Shown here piece by piece: positions 34,605-45,519 of a DNA stretch of 64,000 nucleotides. The notes beneath the pieces were generated by a model. The model saw only the letters and a list, made by a program, of their open reading frames with translations. It was not told the origin of the DNA and did not search any database. The DNA comes from Owenia fusiformis (taxonomy: Eukaryota; Annelida; Polychaeta; Sabellida; Oweniidae): NCBI GenBank assembly GCA_903813345.2, contig CAIIXF020000009.1, positions 16,209,759 through 16,273,758 on the forward strand, in the 5' to 3' direction. Made by a program: the position numbers and the translations under genes. The first letter of the stretch is position 1, and each line of letters opens with the position of its first letter.

Positions 34605-35128
34605 AGGGTATCAAATAATAATACAAACAAAATTGTTCAGTTTATAAATGCCATACATATTTTAAATGGCCATTTGCTACATTTTTAATATTCTGATAAA
34701 ATCATTTTGCTCCCTAACATTGACTGCTCCCTAACATTGACAAGAGTTATTATTTATTATTTTTTAAAAAATTGAATAAAAGACGGCGTATCTGTTTGAA
34801 GTAAGAAATATTTTAATCGGTATTTAGACTATCTTGGATAATAATTAGAAGCCTTCGTTAAATTACGTTAAAAAGTTATAATGGAAAAACGATCATTTTG
34901 AGTGTAGGGCGTTCGCGCCTTTTTTAGTAACTTCGTATTAGATTATAAAAGACTTCCGCCGAATTTCGTACAGAAGCGTGATTGACATTGTCATTGCATG
35001 TGCTAGTACATTTTCTCTGCGAATGAGCAGTTTTTCAGTAAAAAAATATTTTGTGTGAAAATATTGAAATTTATTGTAAAAACGACCTGCTCCCTAACAT
35101 TGACCAAATCAGGCGATGACATCCCGTG
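34605..35128 (-). repeat. Right long TIR of the 4.67-kb element
   Basis: Inverted copy of 30455-30980, ending ...GGCGATGACATCCCGTG, followed directly by the ATACT duplication. The paired motif TGCTCCCTAACATTGAC is seen at about 34708, 34725 and 35090. Confidence 0.88.
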
Positions 35129-35133
35129 ATACT

Positions 35134-35900
35134 AAACAGATTTAAAAACATGTCTTTATCAAAAAAAATATGGCAGTCATTTTTTGCACTTTTTATTTCA
35201 TCTAGCTTCGCCTATAAAAGAATTTATAAATATTTGTGAACGAGATATTGTAAATACAGTATGAAATGAATTATAAACATACCCCTCAGGTGTAAAGCAC
35301 TAAATTTGCAATATTCTTCTATTTTGTTTCAAAAATGCCACATTGACTTGTTTTTTCATGCCACGATTCATACACACTATTTTATGTATATTATAATAAT
35401 CAACCAATTATTTGAAAAATAAATTTGAAAATATATTCACACCCCTAGGAATGGTGATAATAATCTAAATATTATAATCTTGTATTCATAAGTAATATAT
35501 CCTATTATGTACTTTTTAAAGCACTTGTCATGACCACTATTATAAAGGTGAAGGTTGAATATAAGCGACTACTGCCATCTTTATATAAAGTAAGAATTAA
35601 TTAACAAATGAAAGGTGAGAATGCCAGCTATATCCTAAGTGACATCTATACATATTCATGTGAACAAGCCAATCAGTATATTGAGCGATTTTGACCAGTG
35701 CAGACGTGCAAATGACAGAGCTACTCAAACATATAACTTAGTGTTGCTGTAAATTTTGCAAGTACGCTACTTTATATCGTTTATACCTTCACATTAGGAG
35801 CATTAGTTGTGACTTCAGTTTTTTGCCTACTGGCATTGGGAATCTGATGTACGAAAGTTTCAGGTGATATTGAGTGATTTTAGTCACTTCATGCGATACA
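35134..35900. other. No recognised feature
   Basis: AT-rich DNA between the 4.67-kb transposon and the tandem block at 35905. Nothing coding or repeated was recognised. Confidence 0.4.
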
Positions 35901-35904
35901 GTCT

Positions 35905-36195
35905 AGGGGGTGTATTGCCCATGTTTAGCTTCATGAAAGCAGACAGGGGGTGTATTGCCCATTTTGCCATAGTTTAGCTGCATGAGAAGCAGCCAGGGGG
36001 TGTACTACCCATTTTGCCATAGTTTAGCTGCGTGAGAAGCAGCCATGGGGTGTATTACCCAATTTGCCATAGTTTAGCTGCGTGAGAAGCAGCCAGGGGG
36101 TGTATTACCCAATTATCAGGGGGTGTATTGCCCATTATTTGTATAATGCATTTTGAGATGCAGTCAGGGGGTGTATTACCCATTGCTCATATTTG
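35905..36195 (+). repeat. Tandem block of seven CAGGGGGTGTATTRCCCA repeats
   Basis: CAGGGGGTGTATT(A/G)CCCA occurs seven times. Three full units of ~52 bp also contain TTTGCCATAGTTTAGCTGC and GTGAGAAGCAGC. GGGT...ACCC and GCTGC...GCAGC are dyads inside each unit, as seen in protein-binding repeats. The block lies about 350 bp upstream of the first exon of the Gag-like gene, so it may be that element's promoter or terminal region. Confidence 0.7.
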
Positions 36196-36540
36196 AAGGT
36201 TTTTTTTACCCATAGCATGGAATTGACTTTTGGTAAAAGGTATAAGATATTGAGATATATTGAATATTGTGATTATTACATACATGGAAATATGGATTAT
36301 GGATGGCAATTATGGATGGCAATAACTTGCAACAGTAATTTGAAAGTGAATGCTGAACTAATAGGATTAACTTCATGTGAATTGTACGCAACTTTGAGTG
36401 TATTGAATTATGTGTATTGAATGACCTTTGAATTATCTTACCTACTATAAGGAAGTGTTCTTATTGGTTGGAATAAACAATTATGTTTTCACATGATTGA
36501 GTGAGTTTTGTGAGTAGGTGTTCTATGATTGCTATTTCAG

Positions 36541-36610
36541 TGTACCTAGGAAATACGTGCGTGCGTGCAACAATTCTGACAATTACGGAGGCGCATGTGG
36601 AATACTTGAC
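36541..36610 (+). pseudogene. Putative first visible exon of the Gag-like gene
   Basis: GCTATTTCAG precedes and GTAAGTAAA follows a 70-bp stretch that is open in one frame (VPRKYVRACNNSDNYGGACG ILD). Its phase-0 end joins the next exon (37194) in frame to give ...GILD-SGIMALTLLQ.... The splice consensus is good on both sides, but there is no family match, so this exon is tentative. Confidence 0.4.
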
Positions 36611-37193
36611 GTAAGTAAATGTATTGAGTTACTTGAGAATTGATTCAATTGAATGATAAATTAACCTTAAAATAATCACCACACTAACACATATCTAGTC
36701 ACAAATTCAATTATGGGGAAATACTGAATTGAATAGCCTTACTGAGTTACATGTTGTTCAAAATTTTTCATTGACTTGTCTCATCTGGCAAACGGTGTTG
36801 TAACAGTCTGGAAATTCTGTGCGTATTACTGTTGAAAATTGAAATAAATATTAAGGGATGCTTCGGACGTAAGTTAGTTTATGAGGTTGAGATAGTATGC
36901 TTGCTGAAACGTGATGGAATTTACACGATATCATAGTCAAACATTTAGTCGTTCGAAATTGTTTATGACTAGTATAATACGTACGTCTCTGTGGCCGGTG
37001 TAGAAAATGACACATTTGAATGTGGAATTCTTTTGGATATATACAAATTTTATGGCATATGTATCTTGACAATATTTGAAACTATGGTTTTCAAACCACC
37101 ACGACTGGAAGTGGTGATAAAATCCACTACTCAATTAATTATTATCAAGACTATAGGTCAAAATATGTAGAATAGTATCGAACTTACTTTCAG

Positions 37194-37356
37194 AGTGGTA
37201 TAATGGCACTAACATTACTACAGAAAAAACACAGAGTCCATCCAGAACTCATATACAAACTGGTCATGAGGATACAGGGATTGGAAAAACTTGACTCGGA
37301 GGTGGGATTTTCCAAGAAGGAACTCATTAAGGATATGGATGCAGGCAAGATCACGG
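37194..37356 (+). pseudogene. Gag-like gene, exon 2
   Basis: The exon lies between TTACTTTCAG and GTAAGT. It encodes SGIMALTLLQKKHRVHPELI YKLVMRIQGLEKLDSEVGFS KKELIKDMDAGKIT plus one base; the first Met is at 37203. Helical, charged, no domain recognised. It joins exon 3 as ...KIT-EKWKLICEVPMEDIIS. The regular splice sites and continuous frame argue for a spliced gene. The later frameshift and missing zinc-knuckle Cys argue that this copy is decayed. Confidence 0.5.
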
Positions 37357-38302
37357 GTAAGTTTTTCTTCACATAAGTTTTGGAATTTGTGGGGTGAACA
37401 GTTTCATGATTGTTGTCAAATCCAGGGTGTCAAATTTAAGTTCGACTTGTACACTTTTAGAATATATAACAGTCGATAGATGTCAGGTGTGTACAGTCAT
37501 TTCAGTTCACCGTCAAGTTAAGTTGGTAATTTAGACACGATTAGTAGAAGTGAGAAAATAACTTCAGTTTATTTTACAAGTTTGCAACCAGTTTTAATAA
37601 AATATTTCAAAGAGTATATTTTAAGATATCTAATGTTCTTCATTCAAGAGGTAAGCTATCTTTTTAATGCAGATTAGACTAGTTATTCTATGGGAACTAT
37701 GACTTGTGTCTACAAAATTTTCATTTTGGGAACTGACTTAAGCTTGAGAGTGAAAGTGAGAGTGAGAATTAGAGTACGGAATACGTCTTTTCCAAACACC
37801 CTCATCGTCAAAATGTAGTTAGACTGGCTGTACTTCACATCTCTGGAATAATGTTACATATGTCCAGACTCGTTATGTGTATCATACGCTGTAGAATACA
37901 TTGGTATTATGATATGCATAGACTACTAAGCTTTCAGGAGTGTGAATAAACTTAAGTTGTTTGAGGTCATTTAATTGAATCTTTTAAACTGTTAACATTA
38001 TCCGACTATGATGATCATGTAGGCCCTAGGATCTATATCACTTGGCACTACGTCTCTAATGCCGCCTTCTTTAATTTTAAAACACACATACTTATAGGTA
38101 TGTTTGGCATGAAAAAGGTTAAATAAAATGAGTGAAAGTGGAAATAGTTTGTGGTCTGGTGGTTAGTCTAGTATTGTATAAGGAGTTTATAATAAGTCTT
38201 AAATCGAAGTTAGGTAATCACAAGTAATCAAATCAGTATCAATCGGTAAAATAGAATTTTAATTCCCGTTGACTTTAAAATATGCAAATTTTTATTTTGT
38301 AG

Positions 38303-38554
38303 AGAAATGGAAATTAATTTGTGAGGTGCCAATGGAGGATATCATATCGATGTCGCACAAGGAAAGTCAATCTGGAGAATATGCAATTAATTTTGAGTAC
38401 TGCAGTAATACTTGCGAATGAGCTTGGTCAACCGAAAGGCGACTCAATTAAAAAAGTGGCACAAGCAACAGCTGACCAGACTAGTGTGGAGGCTGGAGGG
38501 ACTGGCTCAAAGACTACTGGTGACTCACAAGATATGAAAGTGGATAGTGTGATC
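38303..38554 (+). pseudogene. Gag-like gene, exon 3, with frameshift
   Basis: The acceptor is TTTTGTAG and the donor is GATC/GTGAGT. The first part is open in the frame set by exon 2 (EKWKLICEVPMEDIISMSHK ESQSGE). From about 38380 the frame that stays open is shifted (NMQLILSTAVILANELGQPK GDSIKKVAQATADQTS...DSVI), and it is this second frame that joins exon 4. One indel near 38370-38390 therefore breaks the gene. The shifted part is rich in Thr, Gly and Asp and has no recognised domain. Confidence 0.5.
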
Positions 38555-39798
38555 GTGAGTATACTTGAACTAGATTATGGGATTTTTCTGTTATTGAAAG
38601 ACTTGGGAACTGAAGCTTGATACAAGATACAGATTAAAAGTACTTAAGTTTACATGTGACATCATAAAGAGATGATCCAAGTTGCTGTTGAAACAACATC
38701 ATGTTCATATTGAAAACAGATGTAACTAAATTAATTTCAAAATTGATATTACACATGACTATTAAATAATACCTTGTAGATGCGAAATATTCAAGGCAGA
38801 ATCAGATCTTGGTTGGTGACAAAATTGCAAGAAACATGTATAATAGGCTTACTGACCTTATTTTATTTTATTACACTATAATTCTCAAAAGATTTGTGAT
38901 AAGTTATAATTTGGTAAAGTTATTTTGGATTCAAAAGGCAAGAATTGAGTAAAAGTGTTTAAATTCTTCCGAAAATAAAATGTAACCACAAGCATATAGG
39001 AGTAACTCAATTTCAAGTCTAGCATAAGTGTACACATAAATATGGGACTTTCTAAGGGATATGTGGCAAGGGTAAATTTGACTTTTAGGACTCAGAACAT
39101 TTTACAAATGAATATGAAAAACTTGCTTGCAAGTAACAATTTTGAGCATTCCTCTGACTGAAGTTTTTTGAAGTGGAAAATTACTATGCTATATAGCAGT
39201 GTAGGTATATGGATATGTGAGGATGATTTTATTTGCCAACTAGTGATAAAACTGAATAGAAATATGGAATACAACATAGATTTATTTCATTTAATGTTTT
39301 GTATGTTTTGAAATGAATGAAATCAGCAAAGTTGAATGATGAAATTCAAGTGTGACATGCAACGACTCCTAGAAAAGTGACTATAAGCGACCTGATTAGC
39401 TTTTTTTTAAACATTGTATTGTGTACGAATGCATGTTATTTGTAATAGTATTGGGCATGAGTACATATATCGTAATGCTTCAAACAATCATTATGTCGAA
39501 TTTGTGACATAGCATACTATTTGATCATAGCCTTGAAATTAATGAACTTAACTGGCAAAATACTCTTGGAACATAAATGTACTATTTTAGATTATTCTAG
39601 CAATAATAGTGCTACCTTTTTATGGGAGGCATGGCCGCAATGCTTATTCAATATTGAATAGAGTGAATCAGTTGAACTTGGGGCTCAGTGGTAGAGCACA
39701 AATTGTTATTGAATACCTAATTTTTTATTCCCATCAAGCTTTGTTTTGAATAGGATTTGATTTAGCTTTGACTAACTTCAGTTATTTTGAACTTTCAG

Positions 39799-40389
39799 GA
39801 GATGTCCGAGATGGCAAATCTAAAAAGAAAATTAGAATCCATTGAGAAGGAGAAAGTGGATGACCTAGTAAAGAAGGTACGAAGATTAGCCTTGTCCAAG
39901 GATGCGAAAAAAGCTGACCTTTTACTCGCATTAGAAGAACAAGCAGATGCTGCGAAATCTGTAGATCATAAAGAGAAAGAGACATACTCTGAAATAAGTA
40001 ACATGGCCACTAAATTTTCAGAATCATTAGATGTTGCCAATTTTGTGATAAGTTTTTCATCTTCAGGAGATAAGATTATGAAAAGCCTTTCAAAGTGCCT
40101 ACTAATAACTCAAAAAAATGCAAAGAGTGAGAAATCATCTAATGAGAATAACCAAAACAACCAGCCTTCTTTCATGCCATACATGGTTCCCTTTCAGAAT
40201 CCGAGAAATCAAGGTTTTGGGTTTCAATTCAATCAAAATCGAGGCTTTAGGGGAGCAACACGATTCTTTGGAAGGGGGAGGGGAAGAGGTTTCCAAGGGA
40301 GGTACCATTTCTGCGAAAGGCCTGGTCACATGTTTAAGGATTGTGCGATTATGAAAGATCTCAAGGATAAATCGATCAAAAATGAATAA
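39799..40389 (+). pseudogene. Gag-like gene, last exon: RG-rich tail and zinc knuckle
   Basis: After TTTCAG at 39793-39798 the frame reads EMSEMANLKRKLESIEKEKV, a coiled-coil-like Lys/Glu/Leu-rich region of about 100 residues. An Asn/Gln-rich segment with QNPRNQGFGFQFNQNRGF follows, then GRGRGRGFQGRYHFCERPGH MFKDC, and TAA. The end is an RG-rich tail plus a CCHC zinc knuckle whose first Cys is Tyr (TAC for TGC), so the knuckle is probably dead. This layout fits the Gag-like proteins of animal YR/DIRS-like retroelements, and a pol-like frame follows at 40516. The attribution to a retroelement is inference. Confidence 0.6.
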
Positions 40390-40515
40390 TGAAAGATGAA
40401 TTACTTAGTCTAGGAAGTGGTAACACTGGTCTTGGTCCTGGGGTAACTAAACCCTTTATACAGAAAATTTTCTTTTCTGTTTGGACTACACCAGTGGAAC
40501 CATCTTCTCCATTAC

Positions 40516-41022
40516 ATGCACAGTACTTTTAGAGAATTCCATTCTTATGTCATATATCACTTTTATAATTGGTTATTGCAGGAAAACCTGATATCTGAGG
40601 TTTACAAAATTCCAGACTGGGAATACAGGGGGAGTTTCAGACCAGACTTGATACAGGTTCATGAGAACACACAAAGTTATGTGCATGTAGACATTGGAGA
40701 TAGTGGTTCCACTGGTGTAGGTCCTTGTGAAGACAATAGACAACACTTAAAACATATTCATGAAGCTGAACATTGTCAATGTCATATACAGTGTGTACTG
40801 AATCCAAATGAATTCCTCTCCGGCAACTTACACAGAGAACCTTTCCTATCGGAATGGGCCACATTACTAGAGGAATCAGAAAATGTAAATATAAACAAGT
40901 GGTTAAAAGATGGTGTCAATGTCTCTGAATTCTTCACTCATTTCAAAGGCCAATTTAAAGGCCAGTATTATGACAGTGATTCACCTCCCAAAAGATTTTT
41001 CAAGAATGCTGAAAATTGCTAA
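40516..41022 (+). pseudogene. pol-like fragment upstream of an RT (DIRS/YR-type), truncated
   Basis: This 168-codon frame follows the Gag-like exon by 126 bp. It ends WLKDGVNVSEFFTHFKGQFK GQYYDSDSPPKRFFKNAENC. I recognise the pattern W-(L/I)-K-(D/E)-G-V-(N/D)-V-x-x-F-F-x-x-F-K-G-x-(F/Y)-K-G-x-x-Y-(D/N)-S-x-x-P-P as the block just before the reverse transcriptase in DIRS/YR-like elements of aquatic invertebrates. The RT itself is missing: at about 41022 the sequence runs directly into an oppositely oriented Gag pseudogene. The assignment rests on memory of the motif, so it needs a search. Confidence 0.5.
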
Positions 41023-42157
41023 ACATTGACCATGTGCATATAAATTCAGATTTCACGAGCTCTTTCCTATTCGAGTACCTCATACACCCCTGCATGGATT
41101 TGAGTTGGATTCGCCTTTTATACGTGAGCCGGTACACATCGCAAACGCTGATTGGATAAAGATTGCGAGAATCTTTAAGATTCAGGGGATGTATGGGATT
41201 ATTGATTTTGGATCCTGACTTGGAACAGTTACATTTGGAATATGGCAACTCACTAATCTTACACTGTTTGCACACATGTTTCCTCCAACATTTGTCCCCA
41301 AAGGAACATTGTCCGGATTGGAATTTGTTGCACACTTCATTCGATACCGAAGAATTGCGAGATTTATCCTTCTCCGTCGTTTTCTCCATCGTTTCCGACG
41401 CTGGAAAAGGACGATTCGATACTTAGTGGTCAGGTTGTTTACAGCGGAAGCACTTTGTGGTGTGTTTTATTGCCGATGCATCCAAGTTTGTTGTATATAG
41501 ATAACTATCCAATGATCCAAATTTAAACGATTTTTGACTACCCAATTTGAGTCTGAACTTCATGTCGTACACGTAAATGGATGTCCATTTATATTTTTTG
41601 TCGCATTCTTGTATGTGTATTCGATATTTTTTAATTCTGTATATAGATGAGGATGTCATTCCATAATTATCATTTCGTATATGTTCCAGGCAGTGATCCA
41701 GGACAGAAAGTTGGGTCTGGGTTTGTTCACGTTTTTTCTTTAGTTTCAGATGATCCCCATCGTGACATAAAAATTGTTCAGTATCCTCACTGTTTTCCGC
41801 AGCTTGACCATAGAGATTAGACGGTAGCAATTCGACAAGATTTATGTACTCACCAGATGTTATTTTATTTGTTGTTTTCTCTGGTACCCCTATGGCACAT
41901 CCTTCGAACGAACATGGCGTGTTCACTGGACTGGAAACCGGTTTGGGTGTGGCACCACTTTCAACTTTTTCGTTCCTTTTTTCGTTAATATGAATGTCCT
42001 TTAATGTTTGTTGTATTAATTCCTGTCCTTTTTGTAATTTTGAGGTGATAATCGTTAATGTATTTACCTGCGTGCTCAGTTGTATAATCGCCTGAGCCCA
42101 AGGTTCCGGTGATATTTGCACTTCAACGGTTTCCTCGTGTATTGTTTCACTTTTCAA
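41000..42157 (-). pseudogene. Second Gag-like gene with CCHC and CCCH motifs, broken
   Basis: One reverse-strand frame runs from ATG 42157 through SPEPWAQAIIQLSTQVNTLT to CFRCKQPDH, meets a TAA stop (41423-41425), and continues in the same frame with VSNRPFPASE, SNEVCNKFQSGQCSFGDKCW and RKHVCKQC. The last is a C-x7-C-x5-C-x3-H finger, and the knuckle before the stop would be C-x2-C-x4-H-x4-C with its last Cys changed to Arg (CGT for TGT). The CCCH module with a nearby C-x2-C pair is typical of DIRS-like Gag proteins. Similarity fades after about 41100. A frameshifted N-terminal part precedes it (42158-42330). Confidence 0.55.
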
Positions 42158-42330
42158 ATCCGTATTTTTATCGTTTCTGTCATTTTAACTTCACATTTTT
42201 CGCCTGTTGGGCCTTGATGTCCTTGACAAAATCTCCACATTTGGAGCATCGTTTTGGTTTCGCACCTTTTGGTGATATTTCTATACTTTTGCTCATATTT
42301 GCTCACAAAATTTTCACATCCATACACACA
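42158..42330 (-). pseudogene. N-terminal part of the broken Gag-like gene
   Basis: One frame gives CSKCGDFVK and the next gives CQGHQGPTGEKCEVKMTE over the same stretch. A C-x2-C...G-H-x-G-P-x-G-x-x-C module is therefore interrupted by a 1-base shift, and a further shift separates it from the frame starting at 42157. Similar N-terminal modules accompany CCCH Gag proteins of molluscan retroelements, as far as I recall. Confidence 0.45.
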
Positions 42331-42665
42331 TAAAATTTCAAAACGAATTCGATGCGCTTGTGTGAATTGCCACTCACTTTTCAAAGAGCTGATACATAAG
42401 ACATCGTATAGATGTCGTGTTATTCGATCAATTCATTAAATACAATTTACATGAATATAAATATAAATCAAAGTCATTGAACTTGTCTGAAGAACATTAT
42501 GGATGCATCACACTGCTTTAAGTATTATGTATACATAGTTAAATACATGTTAATAACATGTTTTTGTATATACTGTATTTGAATAATAATAGTATAGTGT
42601 AGTGTAGTATAATATATCAAGATGAAGTAACATTTCTGAATTATGTTTTGTAGGATAAAAAATAC

Positions 42666-43435
42666 CAAAAAACTAGAAAAACACCAACTCTACTGAGTAG
42701 CAAATCCCACCAAACAAAACATGATTTGATAAATAGCGGCCATATAAAATTTGAGCCAAATCCATCCACTTGTATTTGAATTATCATTTATTATGTTTTT
42801 ATGAACCATGGTTGCCATTTTGAAATGCAGCTGTCATCTTTAGATTTCTTCTTTAGCAGAGCTCCTATATGTTTAATGAAAAATGGCGGAAATTTCAATA
42901 AATAGCAGCCACCCTGAAAATTTCTTCTCAAGCAGAGCTCCTTTATCTCTATGCAATTTGAAGTAAATCCTTACAAAGACCTTTTTTATGAAAAATGGCA
43001 GCCATTTTGAAATTCAGCTGACATCTTTGAAATTTCTTCTGAAGCAGATCTCCTTTTCCCTAAACATCAGCATAAAAAATTGGAACCAAATCCATCCATT
43101 GGTATTTGAGTTATCAATGATTACGTTTTTTTACAAAAAATGGTGGCCATTTTGAAATTCAGTGGCCATCTTAAAAATGTCTTCTCGAGCAAAACTTCTT
43201 TGTCTTTAGGCATCAGCATATAGAATTTGAACCAAATCCATCAACATGTATTTGAGTTATCAATGGTTACGTTCTTTTAATGGTGGCCATTTTGAAATTT
43301 AGTTGCCATATTGAAAATTCCTTTTCGAGCAGAGGTCCTACACCTGTAAAGCCTATAAAAAAACTGGTATTTGAGTTATTGCCCGGACACACGAACGGAC
43401 GGACAAACGGATTGAAGAACGGACATCATTTGTTG
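42666..43435 (+). mobile_element. Tandem-core element F1 (P9), 5' part
   Basis: The 5' end reads CACCAACTCTACTGAGTAGC then AAATCCCACCAAAC. Core units of ~160 bp contain ATTTGAGTTATCAATGATTA and ATGGTGGCCATTTTGAAATT. It breaks off in an (ACGG)-like tract at about 43390-43432. A matching 3' end with the expected TTCGGTGGGATAA lies at 45866-45918, so intervening sequence, including the Penelope fragment, may be an insertion. Confidence 0.7.
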
Positions 43436-43831
43436 CTGCTGCATCAGTGTCTTCATTTGTTTTCTTCTTTCTTCTTTCTTTGTCTTGATTTGATTGTTGT
43501 CTTAATTTGATAGGTGGGTTAAACGTTTTGATCCGGCCGGAAAACTCTCCCCCTCCCCTTACTGATGTTCTAATGTTGTCTTCTGTCAGTACCTTCCACT
43601 TACTTGTGATCGGTCTTCTAACTTCTCATAGTTTACCATCTTTGCAGATAATGTACTGTTTCATATTCATTTGTTAATGTTGTCTTCCCTCACTTATTTT
43701 CCAGTGCTTCATGATGATATTTTCCTGCATATTGTATTTAATACATAGCTTTCTTAGTATATTCCTGCATATTGTATTTAACACATATCCATCTATTTTA
43801 TTTCTTGTTAAAGCTTTCTTAGTATACGAAT

Positions 43832-44760
43832 TTAGTATAGTATGTTACTCCTGTAACCTTGACATTGTATTTTTTTTCCAAGGCTGGTAACTCTGTTTGT
43901 TGCATCTTCCAATTGACTGCAGATTCTTGAAATCCTTATTATTTGTGATATAAATATTCCATAGGACTGGTTTCTAGGAATATTTCCAGATAAATCTGGA
44001 TATTTGACAATTTGGAAATTGAAATTTTCCCTTTTATCATATAGTTTTGTTATGATTTGTTTATCTACTATCTTCATTTGTATGTCCAGAAAAGTTGTTT
44101 CTGTATCCTTCTCATTTTCCTTGTTTAACACTAGTTCTTCGGGTTAGATGTTCTTCATATCTGTCTCCATTTCTCCATCGTTGTTTATAGTACATAAATC
44201 ATTGATGAATCTTGTAGTTTTAGCGTTAGTACTTTGGAGTAGTCTTCCCTATACATTTTCTCAATGGCTTTTAAATTCATAACAGTATAAGTATAGGTTT
44301 GCCATATATGGCACCGGATCAATTCCCATAGGTATTCAAATTTTCTGTCTTAGAATTGATTTCCCTGCTTTAAAGTAAGCTGTATCCGCAATGAAATCCA
44401 CTAGATCATTGCAATCTCCTTTGGTATATGCCTTTTTATTATCCGCCTTTCAACCCCTTTTGGCTCTATCTCCGCCTACTGTTATCTTCTGGTTAGTTCC
44501 TCATCTGAAGGCTTTATATATTACCCATTTCAGTTTTTCCTTTATGTTAGTTAGATTTATCTTTGTGTAAAGTGTAGAGAAATCATACGAGGCTATGTTC
44601 TTTGCCCAATTCCTTAAATTAACACTTTTAATGTTATCTAACATATTTTGGTTATTGTCGCTAATCCACATCCTATTGGCACCTGTATATTCCTTAATCT
44701 TCTAACAATTTCTTTTGTTAGTATATTGCACTAGTTTTAGAATTTTGGTCAATTTTTGGC
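43832..44760 (-). pseudogene. Penelope-like reverse transcriptase, degraded
   Basis: The reverse strand carries, in order and over several frames: LPKIDQNS, NLRNWAKNIASYDFSTLYTK (RT motif A, D-F-S-T-L-Y-T), KGDCNDLVDFIADTAYF, IPMGIDPVPYMANLYLYCYE F (motif B region), TFLDIQMKIVDKQIITKLYD, and FNFQIVKYPDLSGNIPRNQS YGIFISQIIR. These are hallmarks of the Penelope-like RT and its C-terminal connection. Several frameshifts and stops make it dead. The N-terminal lead (about 45520-45700) is separated by a foreign repeat. No GIY-YIG domain was found here. Confidence 0.75.
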
Positions 44761-45199
44761 AGCTGGTTTAAAGTGGGAACATCGACTGCCGAGTCGTATC
44801 CAATGATCCTGGGCCTATCGTAAAATGAAAGCTTTGAATATGTTGTTGCCTTGAAAAATGTATCTATTTTCCATGTATGCAACTAGAATTTGTGCACATA
44901 CCTTATATCATGGGCTTTCAATTATCTAGTTGGAAGCCCATGCTTATATCGATCGATAATGGCAAAGGAAAATCCTCCAATTTTTCGTCTTCCTTTTTCC
45001 TTTCGTCTCCGCCGTTTTTTTTTTTATTAAACCGGTAGTTTGTTCTCTGTCGTCTGCGCAATTTTTTTTCACTTTTATTTCAGATTATGCTTCAGTTTCA
45101 ACTTTTAATGCTTTCTAATAATCGTCAAGTGATGTCTATAAGAAATCTTTCATAAAAAGACTCACACTGTCAGAGATTTTATCGATTCAAGCGGCCAGA

Positions 45200-45420
45200 A
45201 AAATTAGTTTCAATTTCACCCCCTAGGTGTTTCGACGTCGACTTGGAAAGAATTTGAGAAAAATCTATGAGTGGGACTCCTTGTATGGAATTGTAGATTC
45301 TAAACGATTTGCCAGTTCTACTGGTTGATGAATATTGCCATATGCATACATTTTTATATAAAATAGGAATAAGGAAGAAGATGTTAGACCAAACTTCGCC
45401 CCGATAGCTCAGAAAAGGTA
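45200..45420. repeat. Dispersed repeat, inverted relative to 63350-63470
   Basis: GCCAGTTCTACTGGTTGATG and the flanking ~100 bp match 63345-63460 in the opposite orientation (ATCAACCAGTAGAACTGGCA). It separates two parts of the Penelope relic, so it was probably inserted into it. Confidence 0.6.
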
Positions 45421-45519
45421 AAATTTCTCCATTTTTCTCTCCACAGACCTTAGAGCCACTTTAACAGAACTTTTCTTGGACCCAATGATATATCTAAATT
45501 TGATTGGCTGTTTATGCCA

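Larger units (their letters stand above)
30455..35128. mobile_element. 4.67-kb DNA transposon with ~525-bp TIRs and ATACT duplication
   Basis: The outermost CACGGGATGTCATCGCCTGA is repeated in inverted orientation at the right end, and ATACT is duplicated exactly (30450-30454 and 35129-35133). The inverted arms run about 525 bp (30455-30980 and 34605-35128) with few differences, so the element looks fairly young. Each arm carries three copies of GTCAATGTTA(A/G)GGAGCA, plausible transposase sites. No transposase frame was found. The interior holds a five-finger C2H2 gene (32802-33269), a MULE-like MITE and a Harbinger-like MITE. A 5-bp duplication with CAC termini is known for Transib/RAG-like elements, but the next bases do not match their CAC(A/T)(A/G)TG consensus. 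Confidence 0.85.

Noticed and set aside
30455-35128. ProtoRAG/Transib element
   Set aside because: Only the CAC start and 5-bp duplication agree; there is no RAG1-like frame and the heptamer is CACGGGA, not CACAGTG/CACWATG.
35905-36195. CRISPR-like array
   Set aside because: The genome is eukaryotic, the spacers are themselves repeated and there are no cas genes; it is an ordinary tandem repeat.
36193-36420. 75-residue frame between the tandem block and the Gag-like exons
   Set aside because: No family resemblance; starts within AT-rich DNA and has no splice link to the exons. Left unannotated.
38321-38620. Exon 3 frame read as a stand-alone 99-residue protein
   Set aside because: It begins at a non-ATG codon and runs through a good GTGAGT donor into the intron; it is better read as part of the spliced Gag-like gene.
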